Source: Ectocarpus siliculosus
Taxonomy: Eukaryota > Sar > Phaeophyceae > Ectocarpales > Ectocarpaceae
Direction of reading: 5' to 3'
Length of the DNA stretch: 52,172 nt
Assembly: GCA_000310025.1 (NCBI GenBank)
Contig: FN649751.1
Span: forward strand, 6,594,793-6,646,964
Positions within the stretch are counted from its first letter, which is position 1; every line of letters begins with the position of its first letter. Made by a program: the position numbers and the translations under genes. A model generated the notes under the pieces. It ran no database searches. It had not been told where the DNA came from and saw only the letters and a program-made list of their open reading frames with translations. Shown in pieces: positions 35,594-46,816 of this stretch.

Positions 35594-37411
35594 CAGTCGT
35601 GGGCCCGGTTTAACGGTTCCCTGTTTAGCGGGATGCCCTGAATAGCGACTATAAAATCTCGTGACACGGCTGCACCCCGGTTTAGCGGTTATACAGCCGC
35701 TAAACCGGTCGTGCCCTCAATAGCGGTTATTGGACATGTTTGCAGCCACCAATAGCGGTTATCGGTTCAAATTTTGCGGGGACCTGCCTGTAGTGCGCGC
35801 TTCGTTTGCACATACTCACAGCACAGCGACTTGGTCAGCCTGTTAGCTGGTCGATGCTCATAATAAAAAGGACACAGCGAGACACACACGCATACACCAA
35901 ACGACGCAGGGCCAGAGAAGAATCGCCGAAAAATAGCTGAAGAAACGACGATGAGAGTGATGGTGGTGAAAGCAAGGAGGATGATGGTGAAAACACTCCA
36001 AAACGAACTCGAGTGCAAGGTGGCAGTTTTCCTCTGTTGCTACCTACCGTGTCTGTCCTTACTCCGGGGAATAGCTTTTTCCTGCCCCATGCCGCCCCCT
36101 CACGAGGTCCCAGTTAATGACATATACAAGTCTTTTGTGTTTTCAACCGCGCTGAGACTGACGACGACGTCTTTTCATTGGTCAGCCGGTTAGCGCGGTC
36201 GATGCTAATAATAAAGACACACACCATGCGGCGCGTGGATGGAGACCTGTGCAAGCTTCTAGATGCGGCACGAGCCCAAGCGGCGCGCATTATTGTGAAG
36301 GTTGCTGTGGTGACCGCATACACGGGATGTGTGTGGGGAGGTGGAGGTTTCGGATGAGAACGAGATGCAACCGGCCTACAACCAAGAAGGCGCAGAGTTC
36401 CCCTCACGTCTCAAATCCGCCCAAGCGCCAAGAGGTGTAAGGTGGCTTTCTAGCACCAGGCGCGCGGAAAGAAACAACTCGTGCTGCAGCTACACGACAA
36501 CAGCCCCACACGCGGCTCTACTTTGGCTAGAATCTCGAGGTTTTGAAGCTTCTTGACCAGAAGGTAGCGCACGCAGAAATAGTGCGCACAGGAAGAGATC
36601 GCCGAAGCTTTGCGTAAAAGGGCGCGAATGACGAGGCTGTTGAAAGTTGTCCGGTATGTACATGGAGGGGGGCCTAACCCCTCCGACGACGACACGACGA
36701 CCTAGAGCTAGGGCTAGATACCACCGCACAATTTGACGGAGCGAAGGGCAGGGGGGTGATGTCGCCGCCACCACACTTGGAGGTTATCATCGGATTTTGG
36801 CCAGCGTGGCGAGCGCGGAGTCGTGTGGCGTAAGCGAAGCAGCACACTATTTCGCGAGGCAAAAATGGCGTTCATCGCAGCGCACGCCGCTCCTCCAGCA
36901 CGGAAGGCAGATACCAGAGAGATTGCTTTGGGTGAAGAATGATCGATACGCGACACATGGCAGAAATGAGATGCTCAAGCACGTGGTTGATTGCCATTGC
37001 GTTGTCACAAGTTTGTCTCATCACCTACTTCACTTCGTTAGAGACGCGAACGATTTTGCAGTCTTGATGAGGGGCATACAGTCCAGAAGGGAGAGTAATC
37101 TTCGTGCTTTGGCGAATTAAAACGCATCATTAATGAATGTGCTTGCGGCGTTGTCCTTTATTGGCTCGTTACTTCTTCATCTGCACCTTCGTATGACTGC
37201 TGCATTGATACGCATGGCCCTATCAATATCAGCTCTCCACCCTGTTACTGTAGGGCAAAAATGGGCTTTTTCCCGGTTTAGCGGTTAATGACCGTTATTA
37301 AGCCTCCTGGTTTAGCGGATAATGACCGCTAAAGTGGTTTAGCGGCGATGCCCTGAATAGCGGTTATAAAATTTCGTGACACTATGAACCGCTAAACCGG
37401 GCCCACGACTG
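35594..37411. mobile_element. DNA transposon-like element with TIRs and TA target duplication
   Basis: The left end starts CAGTCGTGGGCCCGGTTTA and the right end is its inverse, matching at 24 of the outer 25 bases. TA flanks both ends (35592-35593 and 37412-37413), the duplication typical of Tc1/mariner/pogo elements. Subterminal regions at both ends carry several GGTTTAGCGGTTAT-like units in both orientations and a shared block GATGCCCTGAATAGCG...TATAAAAT...TCGTGACAC (35631 and 37349). No intact transposase was found inside the 1.8 kb; a minus-strand frame near 36500-36690 might be a remnant. Probably non-autonomous. Confidence 0.75.
35831..36217. repeat. Duplicated TTGGTCAGCCGGTTAGC motif inside the element
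   Basis: Copies at 35831-35869 and 36179-36217 share TTGGTCAGCC-GTTAGC-GGTCGATGCT-ATAATAAA. A third, inverted copy is outside the element at 44028-44066. Confidence 0.75.
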
Positions 37412-37601
37412 TAGAAGAAAGGTGGAGGAAGTCATGGCGATGGCTACACTCTGTCTTGGCTCCGGCGACGGCTCGATGCCGACGAATCACTACCCTTCTG
37501 TAATGCTTCGGGAGAGTATGAGCGTTCCAGCACACTTGATGTAATCACAGCCACAATGTGCTCACTGGTTTGTTGTTGTTGCTGTTGCTGTTGCTGTTGT
37601 T

Positions 37602-37657
37602 GGTTGTTGTTGTTGTCTTCACAAAAAACACCGTTCCGGTCTCCGCTCAGTACCTTC
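37602..37657. repeat. Dispersed repeat copy B
   Basis: This is the partner of 27646-27705: a TTG-rich run, TCTT, an A-rich spacer, then GTTCCGGTCTCCGCTCAGTA. Confidence 0.75.
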
Positions 37658-38246
37658 TAATGTCCGTACTGGTCCAACTGACGCGGACGCCGTCCGTGGT
37701 CACAAGCCAACAGCCCCCAAAGACACTGCGGTGCTTTATCGTGTGTAATCGTATAAGAGTCAACTCTAGTAGACTATATACGAAGTAGTACAAGTCTACA
37801 ACAGTAGGTGCGCCGCACTTTGGATTTGGATTGGCGAATACCAAACCTTTTGCCCACATCACCTTTCGCTTGAACCCAACATATCCTCTTTTCCATTCCG
37901 GCATCGGCTTGCGTGGAGCAGCTCCAGCACCCTTGGACATCACCACAATTTGCGAAGGACGCCGGTATGTATGATTGCTTTGCGCCTCGGCATCCTTCTT
38001 GTGCCTCATGGCTTCTCCCCGTCGAGGATCAGGCGCTGGCGGGATTGGCGGGTGACAGTGTCCTCTGGGAATGCGCTCGTAGTGACCTCTCATGTTGCCT
38101 CCCTGTCTACCCTCCACCGTTCCTTCGCTCGCTAGGCTTCCCATCACTGTCGCCTCGTGTGCACACGAGGAGCCTGCTGCTGCTTCTCGTGGTAAGAGGC
38201 AGAGGCAGAGTTGTGAACTCGCAACGTGTTTCCGACGAAATTTCAT
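37647..38246 (-). CDS. Hypothetical ORF head-to-head with METTL18
   Basis: This ATG-started frame of 199 codons is basic, with a Lys/Arg-rich middle (APRKPMPEWKRGYVGFKRKV). No domain was recognised. Its last codons run into a dispersed repeat (37602-37657), which argues against a conserved C-terminus. It may be a single exon, a short lineage-specific gene or chance. Confidence 0.22.
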   Translation of the reverse strand: MKFRRKHVASSQLCLCLLPREAAAGSSCAHEATVMGSLASEGTVEGRQGGNMRGHYERIPRGHCHPPIPPAPDPRRGEAMRHKKDAEAQSNHTYRRPSQIVVMSKGAGAAPRKPMPEWKRGYVGFKRKVMWAKGLVFANPNPKCGAPTVVDLYYFVYSLLELTLIRLHTIKHRSVFGGCWLVTTDGVRVSWTSTDIRRY

Positions 38247-38445
38247 GCGATTCAAGAGTAACGAACTTTCAAGGAAGAGAAGCGGGAATAGTGGAACTCC
38301 TCTAACCCTGTCAGCTTCAGCCAATCACATTCACGCCGCTTACGTGCAGCACGGTGCATCTCCTGCTCTCCTCTCTTCACAGCGCTCTCTCTCTTGCTGC
38401 TGTGCCTTTCTCTCACCAGGCAGCTCCCGCGTGCAGCGCGTCATC

Positions 38446-38665
38446 ATGTTCAAGTTTGGCTTCTATCCCCCCTCATCAAACGAGGAGCAGCAACAAGAAC
38501 AGCTGTCTGCTGTTGCGAACGAGGACACTGCTGTGACCGATCCTGATCAGTATGCCGCGCGGCGGATTAGGCACGTAGGAGATGGTGGTAAGAGCGATCT
38601 CGAGTACATGATACATGATACATAACGGTGTTCGTCCTTTTGCAGTGTTTATGGGATGAGGAGTG

Positions 38666-38726
<61 letters not shown>

Positions 38727-41700
38727 AAAAAGGTGCTGTCCATATTCTGAAAGGACGCGTATTTTTGATGCCGCGAATTGCAACAGCACTACAAATACTG
38801 CTGTAGACGGCTGCAGCAGACGTCCCGTGACCTGCGAGTGAGGGAAGGTCGCAAGTCCGGGCTCTTTCATTCAGAAATCACTCACGCACATGTGCTGCTT
38901 CAGCATAGTTGATCTGCTGCGTGGAACACTATACCCACACCAGCAGTTCGCGCGTATCACCGAGATTGTTACTCCAACCTGCTGTGTTCCTGCTGAACAT
39001 CGGACACGTAGGCTTCTTCCAGTGCCTTCTGGGACTGCTGTTTCACTACAATACAATAGGATACAATAGGGCCAGAGTCTCGTTGGTCAGCAGGTCGGTG
39101 TGGTCCGTGTGGGCAAAGGTGCAGTAATTGAAGGAACATGTGCATACACGACAATCAGAAGAGCTTCGACACGGAATCATTTTGTAAAGCTGTGTCACCA
39201 ACAGTACATAGTACAGCAGTGTAGGCTAGCGCCCAAGTACCAAGCTACACAGATGGCACACGCCGTAGTTAGATGGCCATGAAGAGAGCCCCTGCTGATA
39301 CTTCGGTACCGTGGCATCCTTCGTGCCCAATCAATCCATCGCGCCTTCGCCAGGAGCTACAACAAGGGCTGACGGAGAAGCAGGCACAACAGCAACTTCC
39401 CAGCCGGCACAAGCTGTGGCGTGGAAGTCTGAGGACCTCACTCTCTTGCGCGTCGTCCCTTCAGCAAAAGGCGAGTGCGCCGTATGTACACCAGCACACG
39501 CGTACCATTTTGCGGTCTAAGGGTTGGTCACAGCTACGATAGGGCACACGCACCCGAGACACACCAGGCGCGTGTATTGATATTAGCTTCTTTCAGCGGC
39601 CGCCCTTGTAAGGGGGAGTATATTTCTATCGTTTCGGCAGGGCAGGAACAGAAGATCGTCTGCAGCATCGAATAAAAGTAGACTAATAATACACGGAACA
39701 CACACAGACATACATGAGTCACTGCTTAGACTCAAAGATCCAAGAAAGGTTGAATCATGGACTAATTTCATCCGTGAAAACCAAGACCAATCAACAACGA
39801 CAGTCGCTACCCTGACAACATATGTGGTGAAGTGTTTGGAACCGACCAATCACGAACGCGGCTGATTCAACGAACGCCTAAACGTGCAGCCTGCCCAGGC
39901 GTGCCTGAAGAGAGCGATCTCGTGCCGGGACTGTATGAAGGGGGTCTCAAGGTATGGGAGGCCAGCCTCGACCTCGTGGAACACCTCTTGTCAAACTCCT
40001 CCTCTTGTCCCGTGGGTCTCGACGGTGGCAGCGGCGGGGACGCGAGCGTTGGGAGCGGGACGGGAAGACCCAAGAGCGTGCTCGAGGTGTGCATATGATG
40101 CGACTTTCCCCTTAGCTCCAAAGAGCCCTCTTGTTGTGGCTGGTTTTTCCTGGCACGGAGAGGGCTGCTGCGTCTTCCTAGTGCATCCGCCTTCGATAAG
40201 GGTCGGTTGTTTGTTGAGGGGCGTGAGGAGGAGTACGTGAGGGATACATGTAGCTCTCTTGCGTTGTTGTGGCGTGCCCCCCGGCCCCATATGGTTTGCG
40301 CACTGTACATGGCGAGATGAACCTTTGAGGCACAGGCGGGCAGAATGGCAGTAGTCCAGCAGAGCGCTTATCTCTCGGCTTCCTTCATTCCGTGCCTGTG
40401 GCGATTGCCCTCACTGCTGAATTCAGTTGTGTTGTTCCCGCTTTTGAGTTGGAGCGACTTCGGTCATGCCTTACATCAAAGTTGCAAAGCAACCGCATCC
40501 TGTTCCTGGCAGGATGGCCCTTCTCGGATTCGAAGCTGTCGAAACCAGCGTTGGATAAAAGGTACCGGTCTACACCCCTTTTGAGACACGACGAGCCTCC
40601 GTTTTTTTTTTTCACGCGCTCCACCGCCGCTTCTCTGCAATCGTGCCAATCGCGGGGCCGGGCTGCTGCGGCTGCTGCGGCTCCGCTGCTACTACTGCTG
40701 CCGCTGCTGCTGCCGCTGCCGCTGCCGCTGCTGCTGCCGCTGCTGCTGCTAACGTCGCTATAAACATGTGGGGCATTGCAGCTGGGTTGTGGGCACGGGT
40801 TCCCGGGTATTGTTGCTCTCCAACAAGGTGTGTGCTAAAAATGCATGTGTGCTGGCACACCACGCCGGTCATTGTCGTGTTTTCGATATGGTGTAGGCTC
40901 ACCACTGGAGCTGTAATCATTGCATCGGGCAATCCAACGAACATTGTGTTCCGTTCGCTCCGTCCTTGATTTCTTTCCATTGCACGAGTTTGACAAACGC
41001 AATAGCTCGAAGAGCGCCCGCATTTTGCAGTAGTTATCTACATTCGAAGAGGGGAGGAGGTGTGGTGAACTTGAACGAGCTGGTCGGATGTGAGACAAGA
41101 AGCAAGTGAGCCACCACCTGGGCACGCGCCGTTAACGCATGATACTGTATTTCAACTCGAGCACTCGAAATCCCGAAAATTCAGGTGTACGCGTGTGCTT
41201 CTCGGACTTCAACCGCGAGGTGATCGAACAGGTTACCATCCCCAACGTCAGGCTCAACGTCGAGGCACATCACTGGCCGCTGGCAGAGTACTATAGCGGG
41301 GATTGGAGCTCTTTGTCCCCTCTCCTTGAAGAGGTGATGCAATGACGTATGTACCATGTCATGTGGTGTGATGTTGTGTTCGAATATCTTTATCCCCTCT
41401 CCTTCAAGAGGTGATCCCATGACGTGTCATGCCATGTGTGGTGTGGTGCTACATCATACGATGGGAGGGATGTGTCTTGCTTCAACCACCTTGGAAGGGG
41501 CCGCGGTACGGGGGAATGGGGTGCATACCTCCTGTTCTTGACTCTTTTCTCTGCCCGAGTGTTTTTGAGGTCATCACCATCGGTAACACGCTTCCTTTCC
41601 TTTGTTCTCTTCCCATCCGAACTGAGTGCAACAGGATACCAACAACAGATATATTTTCGCCTCTGCATGCTAATATATATTTTTCAACATGATTGTTTGC

Positions 41701-42854
41701 ACTATTTGTGCCATGCTCATGGTAGAGTTCGATTTCACTTGTCCTCGTTGCTTTCTCCCTCCTGTCCTAGTACTCTCCATTTCGATATCGTTCTAAATCT
41801 TGCGGCGCTTGTCTTTCTCCCTCCCTCTCTCTCTCTCGCTCAATTTTCTTCTCTCTCGTGACCGCTGGCGAAACATGGACAACACCATGATTGGGTCTGT
41901 TTAAGAGGGATGGAGGCGGGCTCTTCGATCTCATCCTCACGGCGGAGACTCTCTACACCACTGCGGTTGCCGACAAGGTGAGACACGACCGCACGTCGCC
42001 TACTCCGCGTCGCACACATGGACAACCCTCCGAGCCTGAAAGGATAGTCCTTGAGCACTCCCGCAGGTCTTGAGAAAGGCTTCGATACCGTTGGTGTTTT
42101 TCGACCAAGCCGCAGCCACTGTGTGAAAGCCGGTGTTGTGGTGAATGTGACTGAATTGCCTTCTACGGCAAGGCCATGATTTCGAGTAGATAACGGTTAC
42201 CCAGCATGGATATACTACTCGAAAGCGGAATCCCCATATGGTAGATGCTTGGATGTACCTCTCCGAGGAGAAATCAGTTTCTGGCACCGGTGGTTTTGTT
42301 GTGTCCTGTACCGCACAATGACATGATGATCACCCTTCGCTCGACACATTCAGTTTTCTCGCAAGGTCAGCGTGCGCTCTCACCGACCGTACAAAGCGGA
42401 GCCTCACCAACATCAGCATCGACCCATCAACCCAATCCCATCGACGCCGCGGAATCCAAACAATTACTACTGTAAACCGGCTGCGACGCACACTCTCTGT
42501 AAATATCAACAATGATAAAAGGTCCTCGACATGGTGGCGAGACACCTTGCACCGGGCGGGCAAGCCCTGGTGGCCTCCAAGCGGTTTTACTTCGGCACCG
42601 GGGGCAGCACGCAGTATTTTCGAGAGGTGATTGCCGCCAGACGTTGTTCTGCTGCTGCGGAGGCGTCCAGGAGGCTGGTGTGCTCCGACGTGGCCGTGAT
42701 CGACACAGGGAAAGGCAACATCCGGGAGGTGTTGAGGGTTTCCTGGGAGGAACCGGAGGAGGGGGCGGAGCCCGGGGTGACGGAGAGCGCGCGTGTAGCT
42801 GCGGCTGTACATACACGTAGGGATACGGATAGGGGTGTGTTAGAGACGGGATGA
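38446..42854 (+). CDS. METTL18: METTL18/HPM1-type protein-histidine N-methyltransferase
   Basis: Exons: 38446-38587, 39354-39470, 39899-40086 (or from 39890), 40782-40827, 41185-41333, 41906-41977, 42522-42854; all phases match, about 350 residues, near the usual 370. The family methylates a histidine of ribosomal protein uL3 using S-adenosylmethionine. The N-terminus MFKFGF is characteristic. SDLVPGLYEGGLKVWEASLD precedes the Rossmann-fold methyltransferase; motif I is LGCGHGFPGI, split from the preceding VLE by an intron; then CFSDFN, VTIPNVRLN, YYSGDWSSL, FDLILTAETLYT and LVASKRFYFGTGG follow. The ATG at 38446 starts the conserved MFKFGF. The second intron (39471-39898) appears to use a GC donor. 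Exon 4 is only 46 nt. The last ~45 residues are Glu/Arg-rich and less certain. Confidence 0.92.
38671..38724. repeat. (GA)n microsatellite in METTL18 intron 1
   Basis: About 27 GA units lie just after the first exon. Confidence 0.97.
40664..40751. repeat. (GCTGCC)/(GCTGCT) repeat in a METTL18 intron
   Basis: A GCT/GCC/GCG triplet run lies upstream of the 40782 acceptor. It gives polyalanine or polyleucine in all plus frames, but no splice acceptor precedes it, so it is read as intronic. Confidence 0.8.
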
Positions 42855-43217
42855 CTGGTGTTTTGAGCCGAGACGAGGACATCGGCGGATGGGTAGGCAT
42901 TGTGATGGCTTTGTGAGATTCGAGTGTGCGGTAGAGGCGCGGTAGCTGGTGTTTCGAGCTGAGAAGAGGACATTAGGCTGTGAACATTACGCATGTATTG
43001 GCTTGTGTCGGGAACACAACCTATAACACAACCAATAACAAGAGTGGGGAGGGTACCGTCAGCAGTATTAGGGGTACTCACGATTCAACGCCAGGGATGG
43101 ACGAATGGGTACCCCAGTTAGGTCCGGGGCAGAACATCTCAAGTGGCCATAAACACCGGTGTCTACGAAGACGGCGCAGGCTTGGTCCATTCTCTCCGGG
43201 TGTCTGTGTGAAGCTGC

Positions 43218-43273
43218 CCGACAAGCCGACAAGTCGACAAGCCGACAAGCCGACAAGCCGACAAGCCGACAAG
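43218..43273. repeat. 8-bp tandem repeat CCGACAAG
   Basis: About seven head-to-tail copies of CCGACAAG, one with T for the first C. ORFs through it give short Asp-Lys-Pro-Thr-Ser-Arg-Gln-Ala periodicity only. Confidence 0.95.
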
Positions 43274-43883
43274 CGAGTCAGACGGTGATGCCGAGGTCTC
43301 CCGACATGCATACTCTCGAGAAATATCTCATTAAAATGTTGCGAACACCCCCCCCCCTCCCCTTGTTGGGTAGTGATCGACGGGCCTCTGATCGAGGGAA
43401 TGCGATTTGTCGATCGTGTCAAAGGCTTGGTCCGTTGTTTGCTACACCTTCTCAACGTCCATTCGAAGGGTCCGTCGAAAGGAGACACGAACGGTCCAGC
43501 CGTGGTGGGACTAGGAAAATCTATTAAAATGGTATTATAGCGTGTCGTGGCCTTGGAACGACCCATTGTAAGAATCAGGATACGTAGTTAACCTGAGATG
43601 TCACCCCCTCCCCCGAGCCAAAACTATGGTGCTCGCTCGGTTTCTCCATATGCGGCAGCAAGGGAGGGTGCTTATATCATTCGGAAAGACGACTTGTGTG
43701 CGTACACTCCTTGCGGACCCCCCCCCCCCCCCCCGCTCGTGTTCCGTTGTGGAATGTGCATACGCGAGAACGGAAAATTTTTAAGTTAGACGTGGTATTT
43801 TCGCATTTTCGGAATAATGTTTCTTCCGAATAGGTATCGCCGCGAAAGAAGGGACAATATCGGCGCCTGTTGTCCCGCGCTGA

Positions 43884-43926
43884 TACCACGGTACTCCCAT
43901 GGTATATCATGGTCTAACCGTGGTAC
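43884..43926. repeat. Inverted repeat TACCACGG...CCGTGGTA
   Basis: TACCACGG and CCGTGGTA enclose a second dyad, CCATGGTATATCATGG. Together they could form a nested hairpin. Function unknown. Confidence 0.6.
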
Positions 43927-44912
43927 GAAAGGCGTCATGCAGTGTGGGGCGGGTTGCGGAGTCAAAGGCAAATTCCTTGCACGCCTGGTGGTGCGACGGA
44001 GTCAAAGCATGAGCCTTCTGCTCATAAGATCAGGATTGACCGGGCTAACCGGCTGACCAATGAAAACAGGACAGGACTGCCTCGTAGGAGGTTGGCCGAC
44101 GGTCACAGTCTCGGAATTAGCGCGTTTCAAGCGTGCGCCTGGACAAAACGCACCATGGTTTTGTAGGAGACAAACATGAATGAGATTGTTCGTCCATCAT
44201 TCGTCCTTGTTTCTGGGCAAGTCTGCTGCCCTCGAAGGGAGCGCATGAACTTGGTAGGACTTGGGGACTGCGTGCTTTCGTAGACTGACTCTAAAGACTT
44301 ACCGGCAACTTCGACACAACGCACGGTCACCAGCAAGAACTAGAAACAGACACACCCAACACAGCTCTCCGCAGCGACACGTCTGACTCGATTTTACACA
44401 AGAACGGGATATTTCTATTTCCCCGAGAGTGATTTTCAGCTGTAGCTTGCCCAACGCCAAACACACCCAACAACTACACTATGCATATGATCTATGCTAC
44501 AAAGAAAACAATACGACTTGACTTGTAGACACCTCCCAACCTAAGGCAACGTCGGAAAGTGATGTCCGACATGTGCTACTGTATCATATACCGAAAACAA
44601 CACTTGGTCGACCCTTCTGGTCTTCTGGTGCCATCTCATCTAGGTTTCCCCGGCCCAACTCGCCAAACTTGGGGGTGAAAAACACTCCACATTTTACCGC
44701 TGATAATTTTAATGATGATGTCAGTTGCCCCCATTGTACTATCCCTCCCCAAAATCGACTAAACTGGCAACTCTACAGACCGCAGAAACCTAACAAGTGA
44801 ACAAGTGACGAGCTTCAACTGTCACCCTTTACTACTATACCAGATGCATATGTATATTGAAGAGTAAGGCTGCTGGTTGTGTTGTCATCAAACCTCAAAC
44901 AGAGTAATTTAC

Positions 44913-45511
44913 ATGCGCCATTTATCACGGCGACCAGACGCAAAAGGACGAGTTATAACAATCAAGACTGCGGCTGACGTGCTTCAATTTCGTGATGAGA
45001 ATAATTCAGAGGACGCGAAAGCAAGCGAACTCACAACATTACATGAAAAAACAAAATCCTACACCGAGCAGTCTATGATGCTTCCACTTGGTGATCTAGA
45101 TGCCCATGTCCACCCTTCACGACAGCAAGGACGAGTGTACCCCCAGCGACTAGAGACCAACGCTAACATAAACCAGCGAACTAATGCCACGTGAATACTA
45201 CCAACAAGGCTGCACACAGTCAGTCGATCGAGACAAGACTGTGCAATCTGGCAGAGCAGTCCGATTCTGTCCAGTGTAACCCGGACACGGACAGAGACAT
45301 GGAAATCAACTCTATCCCCCCACCTCGTCGGTTACAGAAATCGCTCAAAGTCATCCAGGCAACAATCATTGCCCTCTTCGTTGATTATACTTTGGGAAGG
45401 AAGCGTAAAAGACGAAACCAACCTCCTATACATACATTGCATGAAAAAACGTCAAGCTATGCAGAGTTATACCCATGCCCATACAATACCCTGTCCTCAA
45501 GCAAACCATGA
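44913..45511 (+). pseudogene. Two adjoining ORFs sharing a TLHEKT-SY-E motif; possible decayed gene
   Basis: The frame 44913-45194 (93 codons) ends in TGA and the next frame continues over it to 45511. Both contain TLHEKT followed by SYTEQ or SYAEL (45041 and 45437 regions), and the DNA around both is similar (ACATTACATGAAAAAAC versus ACATTGCATGAAAAAAC). This could be one repeat-bearing gene broken by a frameshift, or chance. No family was recognised, and the codon use is AT-richer than the neighbouring genes. Confidence 0.25.
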
Positions 45512-46816
45512 AGATATTAAATAGGAGTACTTGTAAAAGACGACCAGTAAGACTTGGAGCATCTGAGCAATCACACCCTCTCCACCAATCACCACCGCAC
45601 GCCCTTCACTGTTCGCGACGCGACGGGTCACTAACAGACTTCCCTTCTTGAACCACCCTTTCTCCTATCCTCTCATGCGCTTCTGTGCATGTTGGCTTTT
45701 TTTTAATGGTCGCTCCCGGCTCGTGGTCGGTCGGTAGCTCGAGACACAAGACAAAGGACAAGAAATCAAAAGTGCGCCTCACCAAATATCGAAGGGGGCA
45801 ACCAGACGCATTTCCAAGCACGTATGCACTTCCTGTTAACGAGCGATGCCGATAATTGTTCTAAATAAAGCCAACACAAACAGCGACCCAATCGAAAACA
45901 CTTGTAGTAAAAAGTATGGAAAAATATTCCATTTTCGTGTCTGGCCTCCTAGCCAGCGCACGTACAAATGCTCCACCACGAACACCCCATAAGCAAAGGC
46001 AGCGCAGAGCGGTGAAAGTTAGGGTAGTTGCAACTCGGAGGCAAGGCCATTCAGAGTCAAGTTCTTCCCCAATAATGCAGCAGTGCTGATTCTGGCTGAC
46101 TTTTGACTCACAAGTCCTCAAGGTGGCTGCTAGCACGAACATACACCCAAAAAGGGCGATCGGGCGTATGTGCATGAAGAGATTCCCCACACAAGAGTGA
46201 TTCCCTCACAGCAGTCGTCGAAACAAACAACGCTCTCCATGCGGCGGCGACATCCAAAACTCACACGGCAAGCCGCCGCAGTAACCCCGCCCATAGACCC
46301 CAACTACAACGCTCGGTGGAGTGAAGAAGGCTTGTTAGCCCATTGATACGCATTTTGGGTGGTCACGTGTAGTTCTCACGCTAATCAAAGAACCCTGTCA
46401 CCCTTTTGCTCCAACTCACTCTGTACAAACACAACAAACATTCACGTTCACCCCCCCCCCCCCCCCCCCCCCCCACCTTGACCGGAAATATTGAAAGGGA
46501 GGGCGATGTTTCTTTTTCACAAAAAATTTTTTTGGAATTAACCCCTTTTGGCGGGTTTCATGGACGGATGTCGGGAAAAGGCCAAAAAAAAGCATGAAAA
46601 GAAGATGGGACGAAAATGAAAATCCGCCCGGGGTGCAGCAATGGCGTGCTTTTGAGAATCCTCACCGCCTGGCGATTTGCTCCTATCGGCCCATACGGCC
46701 AGGTAGGTGTGGGGTTCGCCGACTACTGAAAAACAACAAAATCTCGCTGCCATAGCCTTGCCTTTCCTCTCCCCCCGTCTAATGGGACCAAAAACCCCGC
46801 CAGATACTATAACACA

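Larger units (their letters stand above)
37412..38445. other. Spacer between the transposon-like element and METTL18
   Basis: It contains the second copy of a dispersed repeat (37602-37657), a TTG/TGC run (37569-37616) and one minus-strand ORF listed separately. The METTL18 promoter must lie at its right end. Confidence 0.4.
42855..46816. other. Region without a confident gene between two converging genes
   Basis: METTL18 (plus) and the RWP-RK gene (minus) converge on this 4-kb stretch, which should contain both 3' UTRs. It also holds an 8-bp tandem repeat (43218-43273), a hairpin-forming stretch near 43884-43924, two weak related ORFs (44913-45511) and homopolymer-rich sequence from 46449. 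The part near 44400-46200 is visibly more AT-rich than the neighbouring genes. Confidence 0.45.

Noticed and set aside
36450-36774. Minus-strand ORFs inside the TIR element as transposase
   Set aside because: Short, overlapping in several frames, and no DDE/D motif could be placed.
40643-40969. Alanine-rich plus-strand ORF
   Set aside because: It reads through a METTL18 intron repeat and covers the motif I exon in the wrong frame.
43218-43273. 8-bp direct repeats as a CRISPR-like array
   Set aside because: The units are head-to-tail without spacers, so it is a simple minisatellite.
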